Counted from the stretch's first letter, positions 1-11,199 are shown. The stretch is 64,000 nucleotides of DNA from Locusta migratoria (GCA_026315105.1 CM048744.1:660117676-660181675), one strand, 5' to 3'. Notes: generated by a model not told the origin, from the sequence alone. A program made the numbers and translations.

Positions 1-302
1 TATGTATAAAATGATGCTTTTTCTTGTTCTGAAGGTCATGTTTGAATAAAATTCTTTATAAGTCTGTTGTAAAGTACCATCTACCATGCACCATACAAAT
101 TATTATGAACTCTGTGCCAGTTTCTTTGTTTTGGAGATCAAAGGTGTAAAATTTTATCGCATTTGGATAAGTGGTATTGATGGAGATCTGTCAATTGTGT
201 CATTTCTATCATCAATCATAAATAAGATTGCCAGTTGCATCAATTAAATATTTTCTTGCAGTTGCAGCACAAAAATGGATAAGTACCATCTCTTAACTAT
301 GT
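1..302. other. AT-rich DNA, no gene seen
   Basis: No coding signal, tRNA-like sequence or recognisable repeat was found. The sequence is AT-rich and stops abruptly at the target duplication of the following palindromic insertion. Confidence 0.5.
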
Positions 303-317
303 TTGAATCAATAATAA

Positions 318-732
318 ATAATATAGTGAGGACAGTTTACAACTCGCCGCAAAGATGTGGCGACGAGCTGCGACAGGCACATACAAAAGACACACACATA
401 CAACACATTCAGCTATCGGCCATGGCCTTCTTCAGAAAATAGAGCACTCAAGCAATCACACAGGCACACAACACAGTCATACAACAATCACCTCCGACTG
501 CCGCACTTCGAATTCAAAGTGCGGCAGTCGGAGGTGATAGTTGTATGACTGTGTTGTGCGCCTGTGTGATTGCGTGAGTGCTCTATTTTCTGAAGAAGGC
601 CATGGCCGATAGCTGAATGTGTTGTATGTGTGTGTCTTTTGTATGTGCCTGTCGCAGCTCGTCTCCACGTCTTTGCGGTGAGTTGTAAACTGTCCTCACT
701 ATATTATTTATTCCAACCTGGACTTTCCATTA
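318..732. mobile_element. Palindromic insertion made of two inverted PLE-type terminal units
   Basis: The two halves are reverse complements around an axis at 512/513, inside an EcoRI-like GAATTC. Pairing runs from about 313 to 712 with few mismatches. A 15-bp direct repeat, TTGAATCAATAATAA, flanks it at 303-317 and 733-747, so this is an insertion with a target-site duplication. The right end reads through 'CCAACCTGGACTTTCCATTA', which matches the end of the Penelope-like copy at 9.1-10.9 kb. Each arm carries a CTGAAGA-hairpin motif. Target duplications of this length fit target-primed reverse transcription better than cut-and-paste transposition. That mechanism is inference. Confidence 0.8.
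590..613 (+). ncRNA. Hammerhead-like core, degenerate
   Basis: CTGAAGA (590-596), one unpaired A, GGCC (598-601), loop AT, GGCC (604-607), then GATA where GAAA would be expected. The mirror copy lies in the other arm, near 412-435 on the minus strand. The arrangement is that of a hammerhead stem II, but with one extra base after CTGAAGA and an altered GAAA, so catalysis is unlikely for this copy. Confidence 0.3.
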
Positions 733-823
733 TTGAATCAATAATAAGATTGTCATGCACAGTGACCGTTGATATAATTACTGGAAATAACACAGCGTTC
801 GGTCACAATAAATCTGTTTATTG

Positions 824-863
824 ATCACAGATTGATTTTGGCTAGGTAACTAGCCATCATCAG
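824..863 (-). ncRNA. Hammerhead-like core with second hairpin
   Basis: Read on the minus strand: CTGATGA (863-857), one unpaired T, a six-pair stem GGCTAG/CTAGCC with loop TTAC, then AAAA (839-836) in place of GAAA. Directly after it, ATCA (836-833) pairs with TGAT (827-824) across a five-base loop. The next base is C, so the position equivalent to the hammerhead U-H cleavage site is U-C. I could not find a convincing stem I, and G12 is replaced by A, so this is probably a decayed copy. Confidence 0.35.
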
Positions 864-1240
864 TGTCATATCTACAAAATAAGAAAACAGGGGTACATAA
901 TCAGTGCATAACATAAAGGTACATTACATTCGATCTGACATAAGATTGTAAACGTCTTTTTAGCAGGTTTTATACTGTCTCAAACTTTGAGTTAATATAA
1001 CTTCAAATACAAAATAATAATTACTCTATGACAATATTACTAACTCTTTGGATTTTCACCTTTGCCATTTAATGCAAAATATGGAACTTGGAACGACAGT
1101 ATGCCCCTAGTGGAGAACGAGCAAACCATAGTGGCATGAACAGTCAAGGAAGCGACACTAGTGCCCAAGTGGCAACAATGCAGTAGCAGACGAATGGCTC
1201 AATAAAAACAGAGAACTTGCTATTTTAATGCTGTTCTTCC
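825..1240. repeat. Probable non-autonomous dispersed element
   Basis: The segment begins with the hammerhead-like hairpin described separately and continues as non-coding AT-rich DNA to about 1240. Its layout (a CATCATCAG block near one end, non-coding body) resembles the segment at 38.18-38.75 kb. Boundaries and target duplications are not clear. No open reading frame of note is present. Confidence 0.3.
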
Positions 1241-2620
1241 CATATTTCCTAGTCACTAAATGTAGTGGTGAATTTTCCAATACAATGAGCAAATTCAATT
1301 GAAACTGCCTACCAAAACATTCAAATACACATCAGTCGATACAGTAATGGACAAAGAACAACTTGTCAGTTATCCAACTGAATTTTCGTTCTCACTGGAA
1401 TTATATGAATGCCACCACAGCACAATTGTGGAATGGAAACAGACTGACCATCAAAAACCTGAGACCAAATTTAATTGAAAAAACAATAACTGGTGGCAGA
1501 TTCAAAGGCAAAATGTACTAATGCATAACACTGACTTCCAACAATTTACAATCCAAATTCAAAAGGCTCCATTTCATTTTGCTTCTTGCCTTTACTATTA
1601 CCATCAACAAAACAAGGCCAGTCGTTGATTATTACTGGCTTACTGCATGTGGCTTTCTCACCGAGTCAGCACACCAAAAAAATTGTACAAATTTTCCATT
1701 TAGTTACACATGAACAACTATTACATCAATTTGATTTAAGAGGTTTGCCAAGTGTTGCTAACTAATGGTTTATTTCTGAATTTCCAGTCAAGGTGATCAA
1801 TCCATTTTTATGTACAAACAGAATCATAAATTCGACTTTAAAACTGAGAAGGTATCATCCATTAAACTAACAATATTCAAAACTACTTATCACATCTGCC
1901 CATTGAAATGAACAAAGTGGTTCTAATCTGTTTCACCATAGTCCTTCAGCTAGAAAAATGTAATGTCTTCTTGTGCATCAAAGTGTATACCACATAATGA
2001 TTCTTTAAATTTATGACATAAACAGAGATTAAAAATACTATGACATGCTTCTCAACATGTTCACTCCTTAGTATAATTGGGAGTCATAGCTTTAACTCAT
2101 TCAAAAGATACTGTTAACAACACACAGAAGTTGAAAACACTTCCTTCACTATTCCACAGGAAGATGAGCATTACTCCTTTAGCTTACATTTCCAAACACC
2201 TTCTAACAAAATATAAAAACTAGTTTTTTGTAACCATTTTCTATAGCAGTAACATATCATTTATTAATACAACAAAAGAATGTAGTGTGAATTTTCAAAA
2301 CTAATATCTTATTCTAGCTCACTTCATATATCCTATGATGGAACTCAACAGAGTAATTTTCAGCCCTTCACAGCATCCATACTATTTTGGTTATTTTTAT
2401 CCATATTTGTTCTGGTGAAATGCGTGGCCACTTATGAATGTCAGTGAATGAAGCAACCAGCCACATCAATGTGTCAAGCAAACAGGTCCAATGGAATGCA
2501 CTTTTATTTTTTACTACCAACTGAATGAGTATGCAAGAGATCAAATTTTTGCCTTCCAAGTGGTGGTATGGCATTTTAGAGAATTGCCACACAAGTTAGA
2601 CAAGCTGTGTCCAGTGTGCA
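1241..2620. other. No gene seen; contains one dispersed repeat
   Basis: About 1.4 kb of AT-rich DNA with no supported coding region. The part from roughly 1425 to 1590 matches 59552-59710 (shared blocks include ACAAATTTAATTG and GACTTCCAACAATTTACAA), so it is a member of a dispersed, unclassified repeat. The rest shows nothing I recognise. Confidence 0.5.
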
Positions 2621-2680
2621 ACGATGCTGGCTGAAATAATCAGATGTACATTTTCACACCCAAATGTGAGGTTCTGGATA

Positions 2681-2683
<3 letters not shown>

Positions 2684-2731
<48 letters not shown>
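2684..2731. repeat. (CA)n microsatellite
   Basis: An uninterrupted CA dinucleotide run of about 48 bp. The His-Thr and Cys-Val repeat reading frames over it are artefacts of the repeat. Confidence 0.95.
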
Positions 2732-2732
<1 letters not shown>

Positions 2733-2751
2733 CCACAGCATCAAATGTTGC

Positions 2752-3370
2752 CATCAGAGGCTCAGTTGGAAGATGGAATGACAGACTGTGGTCTTCAACA
2801 ATGAAAGCAGATTTCACCTGCATGCAAATGATGGTCATTTGCACATACAATATAGACCTAGGAAGCAAAGGGACATAGAATGCCTCATTCAAAGACACTC
2901 TGACCCCACCCCCAGGCTTTATGGTCAGGGGTGTGATAAGCTACAACCCTCATTCACCTTGCTTTTGGTACATACAGAATGTTATTAGGCCCGTTCCTCT
3001 GCCATTCTTCCAACAGAAAGGTGACATGTAGTTCAAATAATAATCACCCACATACATTGTGCATGAAACTCAATATGTTCTACAAGACATGTAGCAACTT
3101 TCCTGTCTGGCACAGTCTCCGAGCTATTCTCCAATTGAGCATGTTTGGGTTATGATTGAACAACAACTAACATGTGGAACTCATCAACACACAACTTCTG
3201 CAGAACTATGTCAACAGGTTGAGCAAGCATTGAATAATGTATTGCAAAAAGTATTAACATCTGTATGATAGAATGGCTGCCAGAATCAGCACATGCATTG
3301 CCACCTGTAGGGGCTACATCGTTCACTAATACACCTGGTACCTCAGTACCACTTGAGGCATTGATCAGTA
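2752..3370 (+). pseudogene. Tc1-like transposase, degraded C-terminal half
   Basis: The translated pieces resemble the catalytic half of a Tc1-family DDE transposase. They include 'NNESRFHLHANDGH' near 2790-2835 (family pattern S-D-E-S-R-F), the following 'RPRKQRD' block, a PIEHVW-like segment near 3130-3150 and a C-terminal helix region. The reading frame is broken by several stops and shifts, and the first catalytic Asp appears as Asn. The transposase would cut and paste its own element at TA sites. The N-terminal DNA-binding half and clear inverted repeats were not found. Confidence 0.7.
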
Positions 3371-3715
3371 AATAAAATTATTTCATGTACTCCACATGCA
3401 CATTTTCAAAAATAAGTCTTGAGTGAATTAGAAAATTTTAAGAGGTACTAATTTTTATTTCTGGCACTGTAAATTGTGTTTTATTGAGAACAGTACAAAT
3501 GTTTTGAAGGAATCAACATATGACATAAATTGCAACTCAAAATAGTCATCATGCCAGTCTGGGCCTCAGACATGAGATTTTAGCATTTAAAAGGCAGAAC
3601 AGCTGACAACACACAGCTAACAAAAAGATGTGTGTAAAATGAAAAACTGCCCATTTAAAGGTAGGGCTGCTTTCCTGAAATTGGTTCTGAATTTAATATA
3701 CAAATATTTTAAAAT
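3371..3715. other. No gene seen
   Basis: AT-rich spacer between the Tc1-like remnant and the gypsy fragment. It may contain the degraded terminal repeat of the Tc1 element (around 3450-3475), but no partner repeat was found. Confidence 0.4.
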
Positions 3716-3725
3716 TGTACATCAT

Positions 3726-4031
3726 TCACCAACACCAAAATAGGAGAGAAAAACTTGCTTTCTGAATTGGTCCTACAGAACTGTGGAACCAGATATCGGT
3801 CGGGCACCATTCGTGCGGGCAAGTGAGTTCCGGAAATTGGTACAGAATGTCCACGTACGCTCCGGGTAACTTCACTGTTTTAACACTGAAGAAGAGATTG
3901 CCGTGGCACTGCTGTCCCACTATCTTTAGGCTTGTTGTGGAATCTATCAACTGGACGTTTGCAATATCGAGTAACAACTTGTAATGCCCGAGAAAATCTG
4001 CCCCCAGGATCGGCTCATTTACATCTGCCAC
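3726..4031 (-). pseudogene. Ty3/gypsy aspartic protease, C-terminal part
   Basis: The minus-strand frame contains 'EPILGADFLGHYKLLLDI', a hallmark of the C-terminal flap and substrate-pocket region of gypsy-type retroviral-like aspartic proteases, which process the Gag-Pol polyprotein. The D-T/S-G active site lies upstream in a degraded stretch. The reading frame ends shortly after the protease, and no reverse transcriptase follows, so the element is truncated at about 3715. It belongs with the gag and LTR segments at 4263-5918. Confidence 0.75.
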
Positions 4032-4262
4032 TATTAAGGTCCACGAAAATATGCGTCGCAGACCTAAGTCTAAATCTCGGTGATGTAAGGTATAGGTTTT
4101 TATCGCCGAATTGTTTGCTGCAGTGAGGGACAGTGTTTCAACCTCTCAGTAGAGCACGGAGGAATATAGACAGATTGGAGCCTGTGTCAACAAGATACCT
4201 AATATTTCCGTTCCATTCTGTTACGAAGAGACACCTGGATATTGCACTGCAGCCGCGTGCAC

Positions 4263-5183
4263 CTAGGTCCGGTTGCAGCTGGCGTTTGGGTATTCACAGG
4301 GAGAAAAACACTTCTTCGTGTTCTTGCCGAAGTGCATGTGGTACCAACAGAAGCTGGTCGTCGGCTGCTCTGACGTCACCGGGCTGCCAGGGCGGCTTCT
4401 GTTGCATCGTATGGAGCGAGGTCTGTTGTGGCTACGTTGCCTGCTGCCATCTGCCTGCGAGTGAGCTAAGTGCTCGAAATGCGTGCTTAGTGCTGCCACC
4501 TGGGTGGCCAAGTTGAGTACTATTTGGTGAAGGTCGGCGCCGGCCACACTGGTTGCAGGGCACACGCGTTTCAGACGGCGTCGACGGCTGCCACGGTACT
4601 GGGCCACCATAGCGCATCGTGTACTCGATCTGCCAGGTCCGCTACAATGTCCAGGTGCATGTCATTCTGCACGGCTATCGCCACTTGCACCTGGGCAGGG
4701 AGACTGCATACCCAGATAGCATGCAGGAGGGAATCTGGTACCATGTCTGACTGCGTGAGGCTCCTCAGGTGGCACAGGAACTGCGAAGGTCGCCAGTTGC
4801 TGCACTCTTCTTGACGAAGTAGTTGTTGCACTCGCTGCTCCTCGGACGAAGAAATATGATGTATAAGTTCTTCCTTCAGCCGTCAGTAGGAGGACTGCGT
4901 CAGCGGAGTGGTATGATATCCCGCATTTCGGGCACGTAATTCTGGTCTAGCTGGCTCACGACGTGGCTGAATTTTGCGAGGTCGCATGTAATGTTGTTAC
5001 TGACAAATATGGCCTCCACTTGGCTGAACTACGTGACAAGGTCCCGGGGCCAAAAAGGCGGCAGCTTGAACTATACACGTCCCGTGATAGACGTAACAGC
5101 GGAAGGTGGCGGCACAGTACCATCTTGCGCGTGGAGATTTTCGGTAACTGACTCTTGGTGGGCGGAGAGGGTTTGCAGCTCAC
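4263..5183 (-). pseudogene. Ty3/gypsy gag, broken
   Basis: The minus strand carries successive gag pieces in different frames. 'RPSQFLCHLRSL' and 'DIVADLADRVHDALW' (near 4620-4830) match the capsid region of insect gypsy elements. A C-x2-H-x-F-G...C-x-PC zinc-knuckle-like segment ('CWYHMHFGKNTKKCFSPC') lies near 4310-4360. Gag forms the particle that packages element RNA. Frames are shifted at several points, so no functional protein is expected. GC content is higher than in the flanks, typical of this element rather than of the host DNA. Confidence 0.7.
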
Positions 5184-5403
5184 TTTCCAACCCCTTGTTC
5201 CACTCCATCAGTTTGTCTATGGTCTTCTGTCAGCTGTCTATCAACTACTTCAGCTCTTCCAAGGTGCTCATCTTGATCACGAATCCGTGTCACACACGAA
5301 TAGTTCGCCACCACGTGTTGTCACCTATGTATCACTTTGGGGTCACCAGTGAAGCGCATTTGTTTATTATCGACGCTTCCACTACAGTTCTTTGTAGGTG
5401 GCG

Positions 5404-5918
5404 GTGACGAAAAATATGTAAAATAACACTGATTGCATGGAAGTATTTATTATGTTAAACATACACTGAATCAGCATAATAGATAGTTCTTTGATCGCTG
5501 GTCCCGGAGGGTGTACACTCCACAGCGATCGAGGTCATGGGCCAGTCGTATGAGCGTGCGCAACGAACGTGTGTCCACAGGCAACACGCGTTTTCCGCAT
5601 GCGGTGCGTTAAATACCACGGGTCGCGATGGTCGGACGGCACAGCGCTAACTCTCGCATGTGTGTATGTGTGGGGAGCTCGCGTACAGCTCGACCCACGT
5701 GGTCCGCAGCAACGCGAAGGAACTGAGGAGGTAGAAGATGTCCACTCGACTCAGTCCTACAACTCGCACTACTCTCCTTCGGCCTCGCCGCTTTGACGGT
5801 TTTTGCCGATTAAAGGAACTGTGAGCGCCGGCAGATATCTGACACCGCTGCCTTGTGCTAGCTGTCTGCTGCTCGCCATTCACGTGTTTCTGCTGCAAGG
5901 CAGCTAGGCCACTACATC
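5404..5918 (-). mobile_element. Probable gypsy LTR
   Basis: A GC-richer, non-coding block upstream of the gag in element orientation, about 0.5 kb, the right size and position for the 5' LTR. Between it and gag the minus strand reads 'CACTGGTGACCCCAAAGTG', a leader sequence I associate with insect gypsy elements. The second LTR is absent, so exact ends cannot be confirmed. Confidence 0.45.
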
Positions 5919-8690
5919 ACTATTGGATACTAAAATTATGATATAGCTTTTTATCCTAAATGATTTTATTGATTAGGCACAGACACCTGAGCACTTTTAT
6001 GCAGAGGCAAAATTGGAATATATTATCAGATATTCAATAATTGCTGCCTGACCAAATTCTCTTAATGAGGAGCCCTCACAGGGAGAAGTAATAAATTGAC
6101 ATTATGAATAATTGAGACTTCTGCAAGATGTTCATGTCATTCGGCCAGAATGATGTGAACAGCCAGCAGAAGTCCTGATTGTTCGCCTTCTCAACAGATC
6201 ACCAGGAAAGTCTGAAGAATTACAAGTAATAAATTATTTAGCTCTTCACCTTCCCCCATTTTAACTTTTGTTTAGTTTCTATTTACCATGTTTATACTTT
6301 GATGATAAACCACTTGGATTTTTTTGTTGACCTATTGAACATGCAGTAAACTATTAGAGCTCTGAAGTCATGTCAAACCTGTTACATTACTTTTAACATA
6401 CACTGCATTCTTCACTTACATTGGTTCTGAATATTTATTGTCAAACAAGGAGGATGAGGAGAAGGAGGCCGAGGAGAAGGAGGCTGAGGAGAACTATGAG
6501 ACCAAGGAAGTTTGGGGGGTGGAGGAGAGAGTGAGGAAGGAAGGTGAGGGGACAGGGGCAGCGGCGATATAAAACCCTGTTACACCATGCTTCGTTACTG
6601 ATTGGTAGCAAGTTCCAGTCTGGTTGCTTTGACTTTGGCAATTTCAATTTCTTGCACTTAGGTTGTCCACTCAAACAATGTGCAATATTTTAATAACTTC
6701 TACATCTATGGGGTATCCAATAGTCATTACTCCTTATCCTGAAAGATTAAAGACCCCTGTTTTCTCACTTCTCTGTGTATCTTCCCTTTGGCCCACTTAT
6801 CATGCCCTTGATAAAGAAATATATCAGTACAAAAATTCAAGTTTAAAGGCTTGTGGCCTTTTATATTTCAACAGATTCGGATACTCAATTATGGACATGA
6901 ATGAGTAGGAGCTCAAATGATATTTCCTTAAAGAGAATCACAGTTGATGACATTTCCTTCTAATTTCCTTCAAGGTAACTACAGGTTTCCAAAAAAATTA
7001 ATTAATTAAAAAAGTCATGGATTCCTGACCTTGCATCTCATTTGGTAGCTCATTATTATTTGCATGGATTGAGATGAAAAGGTTTAAGTTATGCTTTGTG
7101 CTGTAATGTTTTGGTATTTCTTTTAAGCCACCTAGTAAGCGAGAATGCAAGAAATACATTCTTCATCGCATAACATAAGTTTGCTACTGACAAACTCTTC
7201 ATATACTGATCACAGAATGAAGGCTTTAATGACAGAATAACATTGCTGTTGGTAAACCTTTGGTAGTGTAAGGTTATGGTCCACAAAACTCTTCTGTACC
7301 TAAGTTTAATCCAGAACCGTGCTGGACATTTTCAGATGCACATTAACTAAGACTAGATGGAGTATGAATCAGTGTAGAAACAGTGCACCTGAAGATGTCC
7401 ACAGTAGTTTTATGTGAAATGTTAAGAACAGAGGAGTTTCACAAACCAAAAGCTTACACCTTTGTACACTGTTTCTAAGATCATATTTAGCAGAAGTCAA
7501 GCTTTAGAGATGTGGCTTATCCTAAAATCATTTAATTTTGTTGTAATGGTGTGAGTAATTATATGAAATAGAAGTTCAGGTTAAAGTTTGGAATCAAGGA
7601 ATTCTTTGATCCAGTTTATTGGCAGTCATGAAGAAAATCTAAACAACATATTGGTCAAGATATACTTACTTGAGAAAGATATATTCTGTGCAGTTTCCAT
7701 TGTTTGTCCAATGCATTCACAGTCACATCACTCCCCTTTCCCTCAGTGAACAATGTCTTATGAATATATTTTGGTGTACACATCAGTTTTTTCCTGGAAA
7801 AGTAAAAAGATGTTTTGTTTAACTAAAATTATAGATGTGTTGGTGCTATAGCTGAAAAAGGAAGCGAGTGGCAGGGGTCCAGGAGCAGTGTTTGTGATAT
7901 AAGAAATCATAATTTTGGAGCTACCAAGAACTGTGTGTCTTCTTTTTTTCCACTGAACTAACTGCCTAATGCAGAACTGACATTTTGGTTCCTTGAATGT
8001 CATTAAAAATACTTTGTTGTCAAGGTCTGTACTGCAGTACCTTTAAAAAATTGTTGTTGTTGGTGGTGGTGTTTGGAGGGGACTAAACTGCTAGGTCATC
8101 AGTCCCCTGCTACTAGTGCAGATGCTACATTGTGATGCAAACAGAAGAAAATCTGATACTTAACGCACAGAAGAGAAACCCAAAAGAGGTACAGATCGAC
8201 AATGAACATTTCACTGACAACAAGGGTGAAAGCACAAAAGGCATAAACCAAGTGTTTTCGGCAAAATGCCGTGATCGCAAGGATAATAACAACGAGCCAA
8301 CCACTCTGCACATACTAAAACCTCCAGTTAAAAGCAGGATAGACAACACAAAAGTAACAACAGATTGAAAGTGTTGAAGTAGTGGGTGCCTGAGAGTTTA
8401 GGCTAATGTACCCACCATTAAATCAAATGATAAAAACCAGGTGTGTGAATGAAACGTAAAACACGGTCATCCATAGAGGCAGCATCTCTGATGATTAGAC
8501 TGAGCGCAGCAGGAAGCTTTATAAAAACTGATTAAAACAAAAGCCAGCTTACACAGAGCCACAATGACTGAATTAGTGATCGTGTGAAAGTAGCTTATAT
8601 GTGCGAGGTGCAGGCTTTTATTATACATGAAGAAACTTACTGGAATGTAACAGTATGCCAATATCAGTATATACTGATATGCCAGAACAT
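5919..8690. other. No gene seen; low-complexity patch and SINE scrap
   Basis: About 2.8 kb without a supported gene. It holds a purine-rich GAGGAGAAGGAGGC-type patch at 6448-6500 and a short minus-strand piece at about 8080-8107 that matches the 'GGGGACTGATGACC' block of the SINE at 35.7 kb. A weak CTGAAGA-hairpin-GAAA motif lies at about 7393-7424. Open frames here are short and lack domain support. Confidence 0.5.
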
Positions 8691-9040
8691 AACAACCACC
8701 TACGCATGTTATGACCACCTTTGGCCTTGATAAGAGAGGTGATGCATCTTGGCATGGAAGCAGTGAGACCTTAGTAGGCGGTTGGAGGGAGCTGGCACCA
8801 CATCTGCAAACTCAAGTCACATAATTCCCATAAATTCCAGGGAGGGAGGCGATGAACTTTGGTGCCACATTCAATCACATACCAGATGTCTTTGTCAATT
8901 TCAGAATGATGAGAATTTCTGAGATGTTTGATATTCCCCACATGTTGGGAAATCCTCCCCAATATGCATCTCACACATTGTGATGTCAGAAACTTGGTGC
9001 GTTGACCACAATCGTTCACATACATGCTCCGAGTGCAGAT
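8690..9040 (-). pseudogene. Tc1-like transposase, C-terminal remnant
   Basis: The minus-strand translation includes 'HRLPPWNLWELCDL' and 'LQMWCQLPPTAY', then 'LTASMPRCITSLIKAKGG'. These match the end of a Tc1-like transposase family common in insects. Only the end of the gene remains, joined to about 95 bp containing a terminal-repeat-like block (TACTGATATGCCAGAACAT near 8670-8690). The remainder to 9040 is less clearly homologous. Catalytic residues lie in the missing part. Confidence 0.55.
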
Positions 9041-9139
9041 GGCTTTACGAATTATGTCCTAACAAACAGTTACTTTCCCTTTGAAGAAAAAGTATATAAC
9101 TAAATCTGCGGTACAACCATCAGCACCCATATGGCACCC

Positions 9140-10329
9140 TTTAAGCCACCCTATTTATGGCCCATCTACATAAAACCTTTCGAGCCTCCCAGAACCCCTG
9201 GTCTGGTTCAGGTTCATTAATGACATTTTCACAATTTCAACTCAGGTCTAGGACAACCTATCCTGTTCCGTCACACCCTCAACTCCTCCTCTCCCATTAT
9301 TTTCAATTTGTCCTTCTCAAACCATCATCCCATCTTCGAGGATGTTAACTTCCACCTCAATGATGGCTACATTCACTCCTCCATCCACATTAAAATTACT
9401 AATTGTCAATGGTAACCACACTTTGACAGCTGCTATCAATTCCACATCAAAAAAATCCCTCCCATACAGCCTTGCTACCCACAGACAGCATACAGCCTTG
9501 CTACCCACAGACAGCAAATTTGCAGTGATGAGAAGGCCCCTACCAATATGCTGAAGGCTTTCACAGACAGGCATTATCCTTCTGGCCCAGTCTGCAAACT
9601 GATTTCCCGTGCCATATCTCCAACACACCAAGAATCCTACTTCCACTCCCAACAGCCATCCACAAAGGAGTGTCACTGTTGTCACCCAATACCACCCTGG
9701 ACTGGACAATTAAATCAATTCTTCATAAGGGCTTTGATGATCTGTCATTATGCCCAGAAATTGAGACATCCTTCCAACCCCTCCTTAAGTGGTGTTAATG
9801 CTCTCCCAATCTCCACATCATTCTATTCCAACCTTACACCACTCCCAGTCTCTTATGACAGGGACCATGTCCCCGTGGAAGATCCCAACAACTAACCTTC
9901 CCAATTCACCCACCCATCACTTCTTATTTCATTCCTGTCACAGGCTTATCTTAGCAATCAGAGGTCGGGCCACCTCTGGAAGCAGCCATGTGATTTATCA
10001 ACTATGCTGCCATCACTGCAAAGCATTTTAGGAGGAAGGAAGATTGGTGTTTAACGACCCGTTGACAGCATGATCATTAGAGGCGAACAGCATTTTAACA
10101 CCAGTTGACCTTCCAGATGAACGGCAACCGTCAAACTGTGGCAAAAAGCCAGATAGACCACCCTGTGGCACAGCATACAGCTGAACACAAAACAATTTCA
10201 GTGGCTGCTTTACTAGCTGAGCCTACTCCCCTCTCCTTCCCTACCAGCTCTTCTGAACTGCAGAGATGGAATTCATTCCTTCAACACATCCTACAGTCCC
10301 ACAACCAACCAGGTCTCAACCTAAGATAA
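9140..10329 (+). pseudogene. Penelope-like element (PLE-1): reverse transcriptase end plus GIY-YIG endonuclease
   Basis: Plus-strand pieces cover the C-terminal part of a Penelope-like reverse transcriptase. It includes the catalytic block as F-I-N-D-I-F near 9215-9232 (expected F-I-D-D, so one catalytic Asp is Asn), then 'DVNFHLNDGYIH', 'AFTDRHYPS' and 'LISRAISPTH'. Downstream is the GIY-YIG nuclease region ending in 'MNGNRQTVAKSQIDHPVAQH'. PLEs copy themselves by reverse transcription and nick target DNA with the GIY-YIG domain. Several frameshifts, an in-frame 58-bp insertion and loss of the GIY-YIG core make it inactive. PLE-2 at 36 kb is a better-preserved copy of the endonuclease. Confidence 0.8.
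10031..10088. mobile_element. 58-bp insertion with 9-bp target duplication
   Basis: AGCATTTTA occurs at 10022-10030 and again at 10089-10097. Relative to PLE-2, the intervening 58 bp are extra and split the GIY-YIG region. The insert contains 'GGTGTTTAACGACCCGTTGA', a block I associate with short dispersed insect repeats. It is probably a truncated SINE. Confidence 0.6.
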
Positions 10330-10870
10330 CATATCATCTCTCCACCCCATGCTCAACAGTCCCCCCTTCCCCACACATTATCCTGTATCCTTCCAATTCA
10401 CATTTTCCTTCCAACTGTGTGTTGCCTCTCATTTTACTTATCTTCCTTTAATACTTCAATATCTCTTTAATTACTTTTTATTTTTTATTACTTTTATCAC
10501 TTTAAATGCCCCCTCCCTCTCCACACACACCTCTGTACCTCCCTTTTATCCTCTCCCAGCTCTTCACTTTACTGCATTCCATGCTGCATCTCACATTCCC
10601 GCCTACCATCCATAATGCAATGCAGAACATAACATCTCCACTCTTACCAGGTATCCTTCCCCCTCCACTGCATTCTGCTCTCCTCTTCATTCACTGTCAA
10701 GATGCTTGTTGCTCTGCAGTGGCCAGAGATGGTAGACTTCTGTACATGTCTGAGTGATTGTGATAATTTGTGTGTTTCTTTTTCTGATGAAACGGTTCAG
10801 CAATCAGATTTACAGTGAGTTGTTATCTATCCTCTATTACTGACATTTCAATCTGGATTTTCTATTATTA
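10330..10870 (+). repeat. PLE-1 3' untranslated region and terminal unit
   Basis: A pyrimidine-rich tract (10340-10720) is followed by 'GGCCAGAGATGG', a degraded CTGATGAAACGG block at 10786-10797 and 'ATTTCAATCTGGATTTTCTATTATTAG'. PLE-2 has the same order at 36950-37500, and the palindrome at 318-732 ends with the same terminal block. The hammerhead-like hairpin here is largely deleted. Confidence 0.6.
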
Positions 10871-10887
10871 GATTTCACGTGAAGTTA

Positions 10888-11095
10888 TTTGCATCTTCAT
10901 TATTGATAGATCTGAAGCATTGAATTAAAATTTGTGGTGCAGCCGGGAATCGAACCCGGACCTCCATGCTTACTAGGCAGACGTCTTAACCGTTACACGA
11001 CCACACCACTAACAATTAAGGCGCCTCGGAATAGTCTATGTACGATTTCCCTCCACAACACAAACTTTAATTCAGCTTCTTTGTTCCATCTGCCT
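10888..11095 (-). mobile_element. tRNA-derived SINE
   Basis: The minus strand holds a tRNA-like head, with A-box-like TGGTCGTGTAACGG and B box GGTTCGATTCC (10934-11006). The acceptor GGTGTGG pairs with CTGCACC, and an anticodon-like loop CTAGTAA is present. It is flanked by sequence shared with the inverse copy at 50.52-50.70 kb ('CAATGCTTCAGATCTATCAATAATG' side). Presence of the same tRNA-plus-flank unit twice shows a SINE rather than a single tRNA gene. The internal RNA polymerase III promoter would have driven it. Confidence 0.75.
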
Positions 11096-11162
11096 TGCAA
11101 AGACATAATGTCTGACAATAGCAATAGCATTTAATATGAAATGGGTGTTATTTTATCATCAG

Positions 11163-11199
<37 letters not shown>

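Noticed and set aside
2683..2898. Open frames with His-Thr or Cys-Val runs
   Set aside because: They are translations of the CA repeat at 2684-2731. The same applies to frames over 34680-34989.
6441..6674. Leu-rich minus-strand frame resembling a membrane segment
   Set aside because: It arises from the purine-rich GAGGAGAAGG low-complexity patch and has no supporting context.
7393..7424. CTGAAGATGTCC...GTGAAA as a hammerhead-like core
   Set aside because: Only a four-pair stem with a long loop is possible. Kept as a weak note, not a feature.
10934..11006. A functional tRNA-Thr gene
   Set aside because: The cloverleaf is only partly paired, and the same block with the same flanks recurs at 50.6 kb, so it is a SINE head.
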